Assembly (NCBI GenBank): GCA_029213165.1
Contig: JARGNO010000024.1
Span: 804-52,492 of the forward strand
Length of the DNA: 51,689 nucleotides
Direction of reading: 5' to 3'
Origin: Minwuia sp.
GTDB lineage: Bacteria; Pseudomonadota; Alphaproteobacteria; Minwuiales; Minwuiaceae
The notes under the pieces were generated by a model. The model made no database searches. It saw nothing but the letters and a program-made list of their open reading frames with translations, and had not been told where the DNA came from. Numbering within the stretch: position 1 is the stretch's first letter; the number at the start of each line of letters is the position of its first letter. The position numbers and the translations under genes are program-made. Positions 17,842 to 27,857 of this stretch are shown here, one piece after another.

Positions 17842-19059
17842 TCAGTCCAGCAGGGCGGCCGTCCGCACACGCGTCTCCGCGTCCAGTGCCATGACGGCCT
17901 CAATCGTATCAGGCGCACCTGAATCAATCATTTCCAGCGCAGCTTCGACAATCTCCACAATGCGAAGAAACCCGATCCTGCCCGCCAGGAATGCAGCGAC
18001 CGTCACCTCATTGGCTGCATTCAGGACGGTCGGCGCGCCCTTGCCTGCCTCCATGGCGGCCCGCGCCAGTCGCAGCGCCGGGAATCGGACCGGGTCCGGT
18101 GCCTGGAAAGTAAGCTGGCCGAGTGTGGCCAGATCAAGGCGCGGCGAAGGTGCTGCGATCCGCTCCGGCCAGGCCAGGCACGACGCGATCGGTGTGCGCA
18201 TGTCGGGACTGCCAAGCTGGGCCAGGGTCGAGCCGTCGACATATTCGACCATCGAGTGAATGACCGATTGCGGATGGACCAGCACGTCGATCTGATCGAC
18301 GGCCACGGGGAACAGGTGCCAGGCCTCGATCATCTCCAGGCCCTTGTTCATCATCGTCGCCGAATCGACGGAGATCTTGGCCCCCATCGACCAGTTCGGA
18401 TGTGCGACAGCCTCCGCAGGCGTCACATGCGCCATCTGATCCATCCCCATATCCAGGAACGGGCCCCCCGATGCGGTCAGCACGATGCGCCTGACGGCCT
18501 GGGCGCGGTCACGGTCGAAGACCTGGAATATCGCATTGTGCTCGGAATCCACCGGCAGAAGTGTCCCGCCGAAGCGCCGGACATCGCGCATCACGATATC
18601 GCCCGCGCAGACCAGACATTCCTTGTTGGCCAGCCCGACATCCGCCCCGCGCCGGATCGCGGCCAGTGTGGGCGCCAGCCCCGCCGCGCCGACAATCCCC
18701 GCCATGACGAAGTCGGATGGTCCGGAGGCTGCCTCCACCAGTGCCTCCGGCCCCGCAGCTGCGGCAATGCCGCTGCCCGACAGCGCGTCCCGCAGCGCAC
18801 CCAGGCGCGCAGGATCGGCAATGACCGCCATACGGGCACCATGCTGGCGCGCCAGCGCAGCCAGTTCGGCAACGCTGGTGTTGGCGGTCAGGGCATCGAT
18901 GCGAAACCGGTCCGGGTGACGGGACACCAGGTCCAGGGTGCTGAGGCCGATGGAGCCGGTGGCCCCCAGGATCGTCACCGACTTCTGCGGACCGATGGCC
19001 GCGATGGCCGCGTCGCGGTTCGGGTGCGGCAGGCTCGCGATACCGGCTGTGGCGCTCAT
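17842..19059 (-). CDS. dxr: 1-deoxy-D-xylulose 5-phosphate reductoisomerase
   Basis: The second enzyme of the MEP isoprenoid pathway, making 2-C-methylerythritol 4-phosphate with NADPH. The product has 405 residues. ILGATGSIGLSTLDLV is the NADPH loop near residue 31, PVDSEHNAIFQ carries metal ligands, and KISVDSATMMNKGLE is the catalytic-domain signature. The extra ~15 N-terminal residues before KSVTILG are unremarkable. ATG overlaps the cdsA stop by 4 bases. Supplying isoprenoid units, it sits beside uppS, which uses them. Confidence 0.97.
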   Translation of the reverse strand: MSATAGIASLPHPNRDAAIAAIGPQKSVTILGATGSIGLSTLDLVSRHPDRFRIDALTANTSVAELAALARQHGARMAVIADPARLGALRDALSGSGIAAAAGPEALVEAASGPSDFVMAGIVGAAGLAPTLAAIRRGADVGLANKECLVCAGDIVMRDVRRFGGTLLPVDSEHNAIFQVFDRDRAQAVRRIVLTASGGPFLDMGMDQMAHVTPAEAVAHPNWSMGAKISVDSATMMNKGLEMIEAWHLFPVAVDQIDVLVHPQSVIHSMVEYVDGSTLAQLGSPDMRTPIASCLAWPERIAAPSPRLDLATLGQLTFQAPDPVRFPALRLARAAMEAGKGAPTVLNAANEVTVAAFLAGRIGFLRIVEIVEAALEMIDSGAPDTIEAVMALDAETRVRTAALLD

Positions 19060-19886
19060 GCAGCAAATCCCATCACATCAGGTATCAGCGCCAGCATGAT
19101 TGCCGCCGCCGCCAGACCATCGACCCGGTCAATGATTCCACCGTGACCGGGGATGATAGTACCTGAATCCTTCACACCGAAATGACGTTTCCATGCGGAC
19201 TCGGCCAGATCACCAAACTGCGCCACCACCGAAACCAGGATACCGCCGGTCAGCAACGCCGACACCGACATCCCCGCCGAGCCCCCCATCCCGGACCCCA
19301 GCCCCACCGCCACGGACGTGATGGCTGCGGATGCAACTCCGCCCGCCGCGCCCGACCAGCGCTTGTTCGGACTGACCCGGACCCAGATGCGCGGCCCCTG
19401 AAAGGTCCGGCCAGCCGCCAGTGCCCCTATGTCGCTGGCCCAGACGCAGGCAAGCAGCCAGATCAGTGGCCATGCCCCCCACTGCCGCAGGACCAGAAGT
19501 GCCAGCATGGCCCCGCAGATCACCGCGACACCAAGCATGGTCCAGATCGCGCGGCCACCGGCGAACCGGGCGACCAGTCCAGCCAGCACCGTGGAGGCAA
19601 GAACGGCGGCCAGCGCGATGTTCATGCCCGTTCCGAGATCGAGCAAGGCTATCGCGGCAACACCGCCAAGCAGTCCGACAGCCATGGCGAGAGGAAACCG
19701 TCCGGCAGTTGCCTGTGCATCGGCGGCCCCCGTCACCCGTGACCATTCGAAGGCGGCAACGCTGCCCGCAACCACAAGGACGACATTGAACCAGACACCC
19801 CCGGCAAGCGCCGCCAGGATGACAATCGTGCCAAGGACCAGTGCGGACCCGATCCGGGCACCCAGGCGCAGGTCGCTGTCAGCCAC
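19056..19886 (-). CDS. cdsA: Phosphatidate cytidylyltransferase
   Basis: This integral membrane enzyme makes CDP-diacylglycerol from phosphatidate and CTP, the branch point for phospholipids. The C-terminal family signature is complete: [24 protein letters not shown]. About eight hydrophobic segments precede and include it. I chose GTG 19886, which overlaps the uppS stop by 8 bases and gives 276 residues, the normal size. The frame is open further upstream to 20039, but that part lies inside uppS and its translation is Ser/Arg-rich with no membrane character. GTG 19910 is another possible start. Confidence 0.93.
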   Translation of the reverse strand: MADSDLRLGARIGSALVLGTIVILAALAGGVWFNVVLVVAGSVAAFEWSRVTGAADAQATAGRFPLAMAVGLLGGVAAIALLDLGTGMNIALAAVLASTVLAGLVARFAGGRAIWTMLGVAVICGAMLALLVLRQWGAWPLIWLLACVWASDIGALAAGRTFQGPRIWVRVSPNKRWSGAAGGVASAAITSVAVGLGSGMGGSAGMSVSALLTGGILVSVVAQFGDLAESAWKRHFGVKDSGTIIPGHGGIIDRVDGLAAAAIMLALIPDVMGFAA

Positions 19887-20613
19887 TGCGTCCGCCAAAG
19901 CGCCGCTCACGCTGCCCGAAGATGTCCACGGCCTGCTGCAACTGCTCCAGCCCGAAGTCCGGCCAAAGCGTCTCGTCGAAGACCAGTTCCGAATAGGCCG
20001 CCTGCCAGAGCAGGAAATTGGAAAGCCGCTGTTCGCCACTGGTGCGGATCAGCAGATCGGGGGCCGGCACATCGGGCAGGTCCAGATGCCGCGAAACGGC
20101 GGCCTCGTCGATATCCGACGGGTCCAGCCTGCCCGCTGCGACCTCCGCCGCCAACCGCCGGTACGCACGCACGATCTCGGCCTGGCCGCCATAGTTCAGC
20201 GCAATGATCAGTGTCAGAGCGGTATTGAGCCGCGTCGTCTCCTCAGCCTGGTCCATCAGCGCGCAGATATCATCGGAAAGTCCGTTGCGGTCACCGATGA
20301 AGCGGACCCGGATTCCGTTCCGGTGAAGGTCCGCGATCTCGCGCCGCAGGTAGAGTTTCAGCAGGGACATCAGGTCGCGGACTTCATCCGCCGGGCGTCG
20401 CCAGTTCTCGGAGGAGAAGGCAAAGAGCGTCAGATAGGGCAGGCCGATCTCCCGCGCCGCACGCACTGTCGCCCGCACCGCATCCGCGCCCTTCCGGTGC
20501 CCGGCAACATGCGGCAGGCCACGCGCCTTCGCCCAGCGTCCATTGCCGTCCATGATGATGGCAACATGACGCGGCAGGGTCGCGGAGGCTGTCAGGGGAT
20601 CAGGATTGGACAC
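19879..20613 (-). CDS. uppS: Undecaprenyl diphosphate synthase (cis-prenyltransferase)
   Basis: It elongates farnesyl diphosphate with isopentenyl units to the C55 carrier used for peptidoglycan and O-antigen. The product has 244 residues. [17 protein letters not shown] holds the catalytic D22, GHRKGAD is conserved, and FSSENWRRP and the C-terminal [13 protein letters not shown] are signatures. The start codon is GTG 20613, with AGGT upstream, 4 bases after the frr stop. Confidence 0.96.
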   Translation of the reverse strand: MSNPDPLTASATLPRHVAIIMDGNGRWAKARGLPHVAGHRKGADAVRATVRAAREIGLPYLTLFAFSSENWRRPADEVRDLMSLLKLYLRREIADLHRNGIRVRFIGDRNGLSDDICALMDQAEETTRLNTALTLIIALNYGGQAEIVRAYRRLAAEVAAGRLDPSDIDEAAVSRHLDLPDVPAPDLLIRTSGEQRLSNFLLWQAAYSELVFDETLWPDFGLEQLQQAVDIFGQRERRFGGRSG

Positions 20614-20617
20614 GGGA

Positions 20618-21181
20618 TCAGACCTGCATGATTTCCTGCTGCTTGACCTCCAGCACCTCGTCGATCTCCTTGATCGTCCGGTCGGTTTCCGACTGCACCT
20701 CGTCGGAGTAGAGCCGCTGGTCGTCCTGGCTCATCTCGCCGGCCTTCTCCAGACGTTTCAGTTCATCCATCGCGTGGCGTCGGATGTTGCGCACCGCGAT
20801 GCGGCCCTGTTCCGCGTACTGCCCGGCGACCTTGGTCAGGTCACGCCGACGCTCCTCGGTTAGTTCCGGAATGGGCACACGGATCGTGCTGCCTTCGGTA
20901 GCCGGGTTCAGCCCCAGCCCGGAGTTGCGGATCGCCTTCTCCGCCGCGCCGACATTGTTGCGGTCCCAGATCTGGACCGAGATCAGACGCGATTCGGGCA
21001 CGTTCACGGTCCCGATCTGATTCAGCGGCATGTCGCTGCCGTAGACATTGACGACAACACCATCCAGCAACGAAGCCGATGCGCGACCGGTGCGGAGCCC
21101 GGCGAAATCCTTCTTCAGGGCCTCCACCGCGCCATTCATGCGCCGCGTGAGATCGTCGAGATCAATTTCCGAATCTGCCAT
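20618..21181 (-). CDS. frr: Ribosome recycling factor
   Basis: It splits post-termination ribosomes together with EF-G. The product has 187 residues, the usual length. The tRNA-mimic architecture is evident: a long helical bundle with [14 protein letters not shown] near residue 30, the beta domain containing [21 protein letters not shown], and the C-terminal helix [24 protein letters not shown] 21181. It lies between pyrH and uppS in the standard order. Confidence 0.97.
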   Translation of the reverse strand: MADSEIDLDDLTRRMNGAVEALKKDFAGLRTGRASASLLDGVVVNVYGSDMPLNQIGTVNVPESRLISVQIWDRNNVGAAEKAIRNSGLGLNPATEGSTIRVPIPELTEERRRDLTKVAGQYAEQGRIAVRNIRRHAMDELKRLEKAGEMSQDDQRLYSDEVQSETDRTIKEIDEVLEVKQQEIMQV

Positions 21182-21225
21182 TGCCCTGTACCTGCCCTGC
21201 TCTCGTCCGGCCTGTCGTTCGGCCT

Positions 21226-21948
21226 CTACGCGTTGTCGATTACCGTGGAACGGCCACTCCCTGTCAGAGCCTCCGCGATACCGCCTTCGCCATCAAGGGC
21301 GAAAACCATGACAGGAATATGGTTCTCCCGCGCCAGCGCAAAGGCCGCAGTGTCCATGACCTGAAGATCCTTCGCCAGTGCCTCGTCGAAGGTCAGCCGT
21401 TCATAGCGTGTTGCGGACGGATCCTTCTTCGGATCGGCGCTGTAGACGCCATCGACCTGGGTTGCCTTGGCAATCAGATCGCATTTCAGTTCCGCGGCCC
21501 GCAGCGCCGCCGCCGTATCCGTCGTGAAGAACGGGTTGCCCGTGCCGCCGACGCAGACCACCACTTCCCCACGGTCGAGGGCGGCAAGGGCGTCGTCACG
21601 CACATAGGGCCGGCAGACCGTCGGCATCGGAATGGCGGACCAGGCGTGTGCGACAAGGCCGGTCGCGCGCAACGCATCTGCCAGTGCCAGACCATTCATC
21701 ACCGTTGCCAGCATACCCATGTGATCGGCGCTGGCCCGGTCCATGCCCGCAGCCGCAGTCTTCACGCCACGGAAGAGATTGCCGCCACCAACGACAATCG
21801 CCATGCCGGTTCCGGCACGGACGGTGCTGGCGATGTCACCGGCAATCCGATTGAGGGTGGGGAAATCGATACCGAAGGCGGTATCGCCCATCAGGGCTTC
21901 GCCAGAACATTTGAGCATCACCCTGCGGCGACCAGACGTGTCCGGCAT
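21226..21948 (-). CDS. pyrH: UMP kinase
   Basis: The hexameric bacterial UMP kinase of the amino-acid-kinase fold makes UDP for nucleotides and for UDP-sugars such as those used by LpxA. The product has 240 residues. [13 protein letters not shown] at the N-terminus, [28 protein letters not shown] and [18 protein letters not shown] are signatures. ATG 21948. A GC-rich hairpin lies between it and tsf upstream. Confidence 0.97.
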   Translation of the reverse strand: MPDTSGRRRVMLKCSGEALMGDTAFGIDFPTLNRIAGDIASTVRAGTGMAIVVGGGNLFRGVKTAAAGMDRASADHMGMLATVMNGLALADALRATGLVAHAWSAIPMPTVCRPYVRDDALAALDRGEVVVCVGGTGNPFFTTDTAAALRAAELKCDLIAKATQVDGVYSADPKKDPSATRYERLTFDEALAKDLQVMDTAAFALARENHIPVMVFALDGEGGIAEALTGSGRSTVIDNA

Positions 21949-21979
21949 GGTTCAAGGCTCCCTGGTTTCCGGCGGGGTC

Positions 21980-22001
21980 GGGGGCGGCATGACCCGCCCC
22001 C
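21980..22001 (-). promoter_or_regulatory. GC-rich hairpin between tsf and pyrH
   Basis: Arms 21980-21987 and 21994-22001 form a perfect 8-bp GC stem with a 6-base loop, 27 bases after the tsf stop. No T-run follows on the minus strand, so it is not a classical intrinsic terminator. It could be an RNA-stability or partial-termination element separating rpsB-tsf from the downstream genes. Confidence 0.3.
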
Positions 22002-22027
22002 TCATCCAACCTGTATCCTGCCGTCGG

Positions 22028-22954
22028 TCAGTTGCCGGTTGCGGCGGCAACCTCGGCAGCGAAGTCCTGCTCGGCCTTCTCGATACCCTCACCCAGCGCA
22101 AAGCGCCGGATCGCGGTGATCGTGATCGTGCCGCCCGCATCCTTCGCCGCATCGGCCAGGGCCTTCTTCACGGTCTGGTCCGGGTCGATGACGAATGCCT
22201 GCTCCAGCAGCACCACTTCCTGATAGTACTTGCGCAGACGGCCCTCGATCATCTTGTCGACGATCTCGGCGGGCTTGCCGGAGGCCAGTGCCTGTTCCCG
22301 AAGCACCGACCGCTCCCGCTCGACCAGGTTCTGGTCCAGATCGGCAACATCGATGGACTGCGGATTGGCGGCGGCGACATGCATCGCAACCTGGCGACCG
22401 AAGGCCTCCAGCTTTTCCGTATCGCCGGAGCCTTCCAGCCCGACCAGGATACCGATCTTGCCCAGACCCGGCGCCGTGGCGTTGTGCACATAGCTGCAGA
22501 CCACGCCTTCGCTGACCGAGATGCAATCGGCACGGCGGAGCGACATGTTCTCGCCGATGGTCGCGATGGTGTTGGTCAGTTCCTCGGCCACGGTCCGGCC
22601 CGAACCGGGAAAGTCCGCCGCATTGACCGCATCCAGATCGCCATTGTTCGCCAGCGCGATGTCGGCGATGGTGCTGACCAGGTTCTGGAACCGGTCGTTG
22701 CGGGCCACGAAATCGGTCTCGGAATTGAGTTCGATCATCGCGCCCTGCTTGCCGTCGGTGACAACACCGACCAGACCTTCCGCCGCGGTGCGGCCAGCCT
22801 TCTTGGCCGCCGCGGCAAGGCCCTTCTTGCGCAGCCAGTCCACTGCCGCCTCGATGTCGCCATCGTTCTCCGCCAGCGCCTTCTTGCAGTCCATCATGCC
22901 GCCGCCGGTCTTCTCGCGCAGTTCCTTGACCAGCGCTGCCGTGATCTGAGCCAT
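22028..22954 (-). CDS. tsf: Elongation factor Ts
   Basis: The nucleotide exchange factor for EF-Tu. The product has 308 residues, the long form with both core subdomains. [27 protein letters not shown] is the UBA-like N-terminus, and [12 protein letters not shown] holds the TDF motif that intrudes into EF-Tu. The coiled-coil region follows residue 180. It lies 53 bases downstream of rpsB, as in nearly all bacteria, and probably shares its promoter. Confidence 0.97.
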   Translation of the reverse strand: MAQITAALVKELREKTGGGMMDCKKALAENDGDIEAAVDWLRKKGLAAAAKKAGRTAAEGLVGVVTDGKQGAMIELNSETDFVARNDRFQNLVSTIADIALANNGDLDAVNAADFPGSGRTVAEELTNTIATIGENMSLRRADCISVSEGVVCSYVHNATAPGLGKIGILVGLEGSGDTEKLEAFGRQVAMHVAAANPQSIDVADLDQNLVERERSVLREQALASGKPAEIVDKMIEGRLRKYYQEVVLLEQAFVIDPDQTVKKALADAAKDAGGTITITAIRRFALGEGIEKAEQDFAAEVAAATGN

Positions 22955-23007
22955 TACTCGCCCTCTTCTCGTCAGATAATTCGCATCAATCCCGAACCCG
23001 TTCAGGT

Positions 23008-23862
23008 TCAGGCCTTCGGTGCCTCAGCAGCCTCTTCGGCGACAGCTTCAGGGGCCGGGGCCTCTTCCGCAGCCGCAGGGGCAGCTTCGGCAGCGGCCTC
23101 CGCTTCCTCAGCGGCGATCACCGGCTCCTCAAGCGGCTGCTCCAGGGCGCCAATGTCCTCATCCGACGCACCCATCTCGGCCTGGATGCCGTCGAGCACG
23201 GCCTGGCTGAACAGGTCGCAGTAGAGGTTGATGGCACGCAGCGCATCATCGTTCGCCGGAACCGGATAATCGATCATGGTCGGATCGGCATTGGTGTCAC
23301 AGATACCGATGACGGGAATGCCCAGCTTGCGGGCTTCGGCCACGGCGATCTTCTCCTTGCCGGTGTCGATGACGATCATGACATCCGGCAGGCCACCCAT
23401 CTCCTTGATGCCGCCGAGGGCCATGTCCAGCTTGTCGCGTTCCCGCGTCAGCTGCAGGGTTTCCTTCTTGGTCAGGCCCGTCTGTTCCTGAACCAGCAGT
23501 TCCTCCAGCTCCCGCAGGCGGCGGATGGAGTTCGAAACCGTCTTCCAGTTGGTCAGCGTGCCGCCGAGCCAGCGATGGTTCATGTAGAACTGGGCGCAGC
23601 GCTTCGCGGCCTCGGCCACCGGGCCGGATGCCTGACGCTTGGTGCCGACGAACAGCACACGGCCACCGGACGCAACCGCGTCGCGCACGACCTTCAGGGC
23701 CTGGTGCAGCATCGGGGCGGTCTGGGAAAGATCGACAATGTGGATACCATTGCGGGCGCCGAAGATATACGGCTCCATGCGGGGGTTCCAGCGGTGGGTC
23801 TGATGACCGAAGTGGGCGCCTGCTTCCAGCAGATGGCGCATCGAAACGTCTGGCAGTGCCAT
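23008..23862 (-). CDS. rpsB: 30S ribosomal protein S2
   Basis: A structural protein of the small subunit. The product has 284 residues: the S2 core to about 230 ([59 protein letters not shown]), then an Ala/Glu-rich acidic tail of about 55 residues typical of alphaproteobacterial S2. ATG 23862 has AAGGAT 9 bases upstream. A strong promoter and a structured leader precede it. Confidence 0.97.
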   Translation of the reverse strand: MALPDVSMRHLLEAGAHFGHQTHRWNPRMEPYIFGARNGIHIVDLSQTAPMLHQALKVVRDAVASGGRVLFVGTKRQASGPVAEAAKRCAQFYMNHRWLGGTLTNWKTVSNSIRRLRELEELLVQEQTGLTKKETLQLTRERDKLDMALGGIKEMGGLPDVMIVIDTGKEKIAVAEARKLGIPVIGICDTNADPTMIDYPVPANDDALRAINLYCDLFSQAVLDGIQAEMGASDEDIGALEQPLEEPVIAAEEAEAAAEAAPAAAEEAPAPEAVAEEAAEAPKA

Positions 23863-23985
23863 GAACCGATATCCTTATGCTTCCGGTTATGCCTCCGCAG
23901 GACTGTGATCCGGCCCTTCAGGGGCCGAACACCGGAAGGACAGACGGGGCTTTCTCTCCGCTGTCCCAAACCCTGCGTGCGTGAT
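23863..23985 (-). promoter_or_regulatory. Structured 5' leader of rpsB, candidate S2 autoregulatory element
   Basis: The transcribed leader is about 124 bases. It contains an 8-bp stem (23880-23887 with 23931-23938) enclosing a 6-bp hairpin (23911-23916 with 23922-23927, loop ttcag), and immediately upstream a third hairpin (23938-23943 with 23961-23966, extended by 3 bp inside a bulge). The arrangement ends just before the Shine-Dalgarno. S2 is known to repress its own rpsB-tsf mRNA in E. coli through leader structure; whether this element does the same is inference. Confidence 0.5.
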
Positions 23986-23992
23986 GGGGCGG

Positions 23993-24021
23993 GTATTACA
24001 GCCCCTTGGCACCACTTGCAA
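23993..24021 (-). promoter_or_regulatory. Sigma70-type promoter of rpsB-tsf
   Basis: On the minus strand TTGCAA (24021-24016) and TAATAC (23998-23993) are separated by exactly 17 bases, the best housekeeping promoter match I saw in the window. It lies in the gap between dnaE and rpsB and would start transcription near 23986. Confidence 0.75.
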
Positions 24022-24086
24022 CCCTGCAACGGGCGGTTATCCGGGGGTCACGCGCGAAATCGGCAATCGGGGCCGGAATGAGCCGC

Positions 24087-27000
24087 TCAGATTTCGGCCA
24101 CGTCGATGACACCGCCGATCGACTTCAGCGATTGCCGCACCGAACGGTCAATGCGAAACGCGGCTGGCAGGCGCATCTGCACTTCCTTCATTGCCGTGGT
24201 GTCGCGCAGGGTGAGTTGCACCAGGCCCCGCCCGCCCTCTGCCCGCTGCAGGATGGAATGGATGGTCGGCAGTGCAGCCGTACCCGCAAGGGTGATCCGC
24301 GCGCCCGCAGCCGCATCGGCAACGAAATCGTCGATGTCCTCCGCCCCCAGCAGGGTCAGTGTCGGCTCCTCCCGATCCCGCCTGATCTCGACGCGGAAGA
24401 CGCCGTTCCAGCCAACCTGCAGCTTCTCGCGATACTCGTTCAGCACATCACCAAAGCACAGGATCTCGCATTCCCCAGACGGATCCGACAGGCCGATGAA
24501 GGCGAATGCCCGGCCCTTGGCGGAGCGGCGGACCTGCAGCGCGGAAACGCTGCCTGCCAGCTTCAGCGATGTCATGCCGTCAGCAAAGGCATCGGGCAAA
24601 CGCTCCAGCGCCCAGACTTCCTTCTGCCGCAGGCGCTGCTGGTATTCATCGAGCGGATGGCCGGACAGATAGAACCCGATGGCACCACGTTCTTCCGCCA
24701 GACGCTCCAGATCATCGAAAGGCGGCGATTCAGGCAGCGGCGGGCGATCAGCCCCGGAACCGGCATCGGGCCCACCGCCGAACAGGCCCATCTGGCCGCT
24801 GGCGCGGTCCGCCGCCTGCCGCGACGCATGGCCCAGCAGGACGTCCAGTGACCTCATCACCTGCCGACGATTGGCATTCAGGCCGTCAAAGGCCCCGGCA
24901 CGGGCCAGGTTCTCCAACTGCCGCTTGTTCAGGGCAGAGGTCTCGACGCGGGTGATGAAATCGAACAGGTCCCTGAACGGCCCGCCCTCTTCCCTGGCGC
25001 GCACGATGGCGGCCATGGCATCGCGCCCGACATTCTTGATCGCGGCCAGCGCGTAGCGGATGCCAAGCTCCTGCCCGTCGGCATCCCGCTCCACCCCGAA
25101 GACAACGCCGGAGGCGTTCACATCCGGCGGCAGCATCGGAATCTTCAACCGCTTCAGCTCCTGGCGGAACACGTCCAGCTTGTCGGTATTGCCCATGTCG
25201 AGGGTCATCGAAGCGGCCATGAAGGCCGCCGGGTGATTGGCCTTCAGCCAGGCGGTCTGCCAGGCCACCAGCGCATAGGCCGCCGCATGGGACTTGTTGA
25301 AGCCATAGCCCGCGAACTTCTCGATCAGTTCGAAGACATGGTTGGCGATCCGGTCCGTGACATTGTTGCGCTGCGCGCCCTCGGCAAACCGGGCCCGCTG
25401 CTGGTCCATCTCCGACTTGATCTTCTTGCCCATGGCCCGCCGCAGCAGGTCAGCCTCCCCCAGGCTGTAGCCGGACATGACCTGGGCGATCTGCATGACC
25501 TGTTCCTGATAGACCGGAATGCCATAGGTCTCGGCCAGGATCGCCTCCAGCATCGGATGCGGATAATCCGGCTCCTCCCGCCCGTGCTTGGTGGCGATGT
25601 ACTTCGGGATATTGTCCATCGGGCCCGGGCGGTAGAGCGCCACGATGGCGATGATGTCCTCGAACTTGTCAGGTTTCATCTGGCGCAGCACGTCGCGCAT
25701 GCCGGAACTTTCCAACTGGAACACGCCCACCGTCTCGCCGCGTCCCAGCATGGCGAACGTGGCCTCGTCGCCCTCCGGTATGTCGGCCACATCCATGTCG
25801 AGGCCACCGTCGCGCACATGGCCGATGGCCCGGTCCAGCACGGTCAGCGTCTTCAGGCCCAGGAAGTCGAATTTGACCAGCCCCGCCGATTCCACATACT
25901 TCATGGAGAACTGGGTGACGGGCATGTCGGACTTCGGATCGCGATAGAGCGGGACCAGTTCATCCAGCCGCCGGTCACCGATCACCACACCCGCCGCATG
26001 GGTGGAGGCGTGACGGTACAGCCCCTCAAGCTGCAGGGCCTGGTCGATCAGGTGGCGGACGGCGTCATCGCCCCGGTATTCCGCCTTCAGCGCCGGTTCC
26101 TGTTCCAGCGCCTCCTTCAGCGTGACCGGATTGGCGGGGTTGTTCGGCACCATCTTGGAAATCCGGTCGACCTGGCCATAGGGCATCTGCAGCACCCGCC
26201 CCACATCGCGCAGCACCGCACGCGCCTGCAGCTTCCCGAAGGTGATGATCTGCGCCACCTGGTCATGTCCGTACTTGTCCTGCACATAGCGGATGACCTC
26301 GTCCCGCCGGTCCTGGCAGAAGTCGATGTCGAAGTCGGGCATGGACACGCGTTCGGGGTTCAGGAACCGCTCGAACAGCAGGCCGTAGCGCAAGGGGTCA
26401 AGGTCGGTGATGGTCAGGACATAGGCCACCAGCGACCCGGCACCGGAACCACGCCCCGGCCCCACGGGAATGCCCTTCCCCTTGGTCCACTGGATGAAGT
26501 CGGCAACGATCAGGAAGTAGCCGGGGAAATCCATGTCGATGATGATGCCGAGTTCCAGATCCAGCCGTTCCCGGTAGACCTGCTCCTCGACCACGATCCC
26601 CTTCGACGCCATCGCCGCCAGGCGCGCGTCCAGCCCCGCGCTGGCCATGGCGCGCAGTTCATCTGCTTCGCTGCGCCCCTCAGCGGTGGGGAAACGGGGC
26701 AGGATCGGGTCGCGCCGTGGCGCCATGAAGCCGCAGCGGCGCGCGATCACCAGTGTGTTGGAGATCGCCTCCGGCACATCGGCAAACAGCGCCTTCATCT
26801 CGTCGGCGCTCTTGAAACGGTGCTCCGGCGTCAGGCGACGACGCTCCGTCTGGCTGACATAGGCGCCCTCCGCCACGCAGATCAGCGCGTCATGGGCGTC
26901 ATACATGCTCCGTTCCAGGAAGAAGCAGTCGTTGGTCGCGACCAGCGGCACATCCTCCGCCATCGCCAGGTCGATCATCGCCTGCTCGACCTGATCTTCC

Positions 27001-27554
27001 TCCGCCAGCCCGTGACGCTGAATCTCGACATAGGCGCGACCCGGAAACAGGTCCGTGATCCGGCGCAGCCAGGTCCGTGCCGCCGCTTCCTCCCCATCCG
27101 CCAGCAACCGCCCGAGCGGTCCGGAGGCACCGCCGGTCAGCAGGATCAGCCCGTCGGTCAGGCCGTCGAACTTTCCCTCCGCCAGATGGGTATCCAGTCC
27201 GGGATCGGTTTCGAGGAAGGCGGACGAGACCAGTTTCATCAGATTGCGGTAGCCGGCCGCATCCTGCACCAGCAGCACGACAGACCCCAGACGCGGCCTC
27301 GGCTGGGCCGCGCCCTGGCGCTGCTCCATGCCGAAGGCGACGGCAAGCTGGCAGCCGATGATCGGCTGCACACCGGCCTCCGCCAGTGCCGGGCCGTATT
27401 CCATGGCACCGAAGAGATTGTTTGTGTCCGTCACCGCGACGGCGGGCATGCCGAATTTCGCCGCCTTCACCGCCAGATCCTTTGACCTGATCGCTCCTTC
27501 AGACAGCGAATAGGCACTGTGCAGCCTCAGATGCACGAAATCGGCATGACCCAT
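24087..27554 (-). CDS. dnaE: DNA polymerase III subunit alpha
   Basis: The replicative polymerase catalytic subunit. The product has 1155 residues. The N-terminal PHP domain begins FVHLRLHSAYSLSEG; the polymerase core contains GPGRGSGAGSLVAY and the catalytic pair D407/D409 in SMPDFDIDFCQDRRDE. HASTHAAGVVI and GYGFNKSHAAAYA are further signatures, followed by helix-hairpin-helix and OB regions (SVSALQVRRSAKGRAFAFIG). This is the replicative dnaE1 type; no imuA/imuB partners of the mutagenic dnaE2 are nearby. ATG 27554. The promoter is not obvious; the upstream 170 bases separate it from a small SOS-type gene. Confidence 0.97.
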   Translation of the reverse strand: MGHADFVHLRLHSAYSLSEGAIRSKDLAVKAAKFGMPAVAVTDTNNLFGAMEYGPALAEAGVQPIIGCQLAVAFGMEQRQGAAQPRPRLGSVVLLVQDAAGYRNLMKLVSSAFLETDPGLDTHLAEGKFDGLTDGLILLTGGASGPLGRLLADGEEAAARTWLRRITDLFPGRAYVEIQRHGLAEEDQVEQAMIDLAMAEDVPLVATNDCFFLERSMYDAHDALICVAEGAYVSQTERRRLTPEHRFKSADEMKALFADVPEAISNTLVIARRCGFMAPRRDPILPRFPTAEGRSEADELRAMASAGLDARLAAMASKGIVVEEQVYRERLDLELGIIIDMDFPGYFLIVADFIQWTKGKGIPVGPGRGSGAGSLVAYVLTITDLDPLRYGLLFERFLNPERVSMPDFDIDFCQDRRDEVIRYVQDKYGHDQVAQIITFGKLQARAVLRDVGRVLQMPYGQVDRISKMVPNNPANPVTLKEALEQEPALKAEYRGDDAVRHLIDQALQLEGLYRHASTHAAGVVIGDRRLDELVPLYRDPKSDMPVTQFSMKYVESAGLVKFDFLGLKTLTVLDRAIGHVRDGGLDMDVADIPEGDEATFAMLGRGETVGVFQLESSGMRDVLRQMKPDKFEDIIAIVALYRPGPMDNIPKYIATKHGREEPDYPHPMLEAILAETYGIPVYQEQVMQIAQVMSGYSLGEADLLRRAMGKKIKSEMDQQRARFAEGAQRNNVTDRIANHVFELIEKFAGYGFNKSHAAAYALVAWQTAWLKANHPAAFMAASMTLDMGNTDKLDVFRQELKRLKIPMLPPDVNASGVVFGVERDADGQELGIRYALAAIKNVGRDAMAAIVRAREEGGPFRDLFDFITRVETSALNKRQLENLARAGAFDGLNANRRQVMRSLDVLLGHASRQAADRASGQMGLFGGGPDAGSGADRPPLPESPPFDDLERLAEERGAIGFYLSGHPLDEYQQRLRQKEVWALERLPDAFADGMTSLKLAGSVSALQVRRSAKGRAFAFIGLSDPSGECEILCFGDVLNEYREKLQVGWNGVFRVEIRRDREEPTLTLLGAEDIDDFVADAAAGARITLAGTAALPTIHSILQRAEGGRGLVQLTLRDTTAMKEVQMRLPAAFRIDRSVRQSLKSIGGVIDVAEI

Positions 27555-27724
27555 GGTCCGGTCCCCAGCGACATTCGCAGGACCGTTCGGACGCCAGAAT
27601 CGACGTTCAGACAGAATCCCGCATCAGGGACCGATCATCGTTGTTCGGAGAGCGGCTGTCGCGGTTCACCCGCCGGGGGTGCCAAAATTTCCTGTGGAAA
27701 AGCTGTTGACGAATTGGGCTGCCG

Positions 27725-27826
27725 TCAACCGCCGACAACGGTGCTGATGATCTCCCCCCAGGCCGCGAAAGCGCCCCAGAGCCCCACAAGCGTTGCCAGC
27801 CCGCACGCGTCCTTGACCCAATCCAT
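27725..27826 (-). CDS. 33-residue single-pass membrane peptide, candidate LexA-controlled (SidA-like by context)
   Basis: ATG 27826 opens a 33-codon ORF ending TGA at 27725. The peptide starts MDWVKDACGLATLVGLWG and continues hydrophobic to Val-Val-Gly-Gly. It has one transmembrane-length stretch (about residues 8-28), three Trp, and few charges (D2, K5, D6, E25). The ribosome binding site AGGAGG lies 5 bases upstream; a second ATG directly before (27829) is possible. The promoter just upstream carries a perfect alphaproteobacterial LexA box. SOS-induced membrane peptides of this size exist in the class: SidA of Caulobacter, 29 residues, blocks division through FtsW/FtsN. I claim similarity of size, topology and regulation only, not homology. 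Confidence 0.7.
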   Translation of the reverse strand: MDWVKDACGLATLVGLWGAFAAWGEIISTVVGG

Positions 27827-27857
27827 CATCACCTCCTGCATCCCGTTGCTGGAGATG

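Noticed and set aside
25233-27485. 750-residue plus-strand ORF opposite dnaE
   Set aside because: It is antisense to the polymerase core and has no recognisable domain or ribosome binding site.
27693-27701. TGTGGAAAA upstream of dnaE, one mismatch from a DnaA box
   Set aside because: A single near-match 9-mer with no cluster or AT-rich element; not enough for an origin or DnaA regulation claim.
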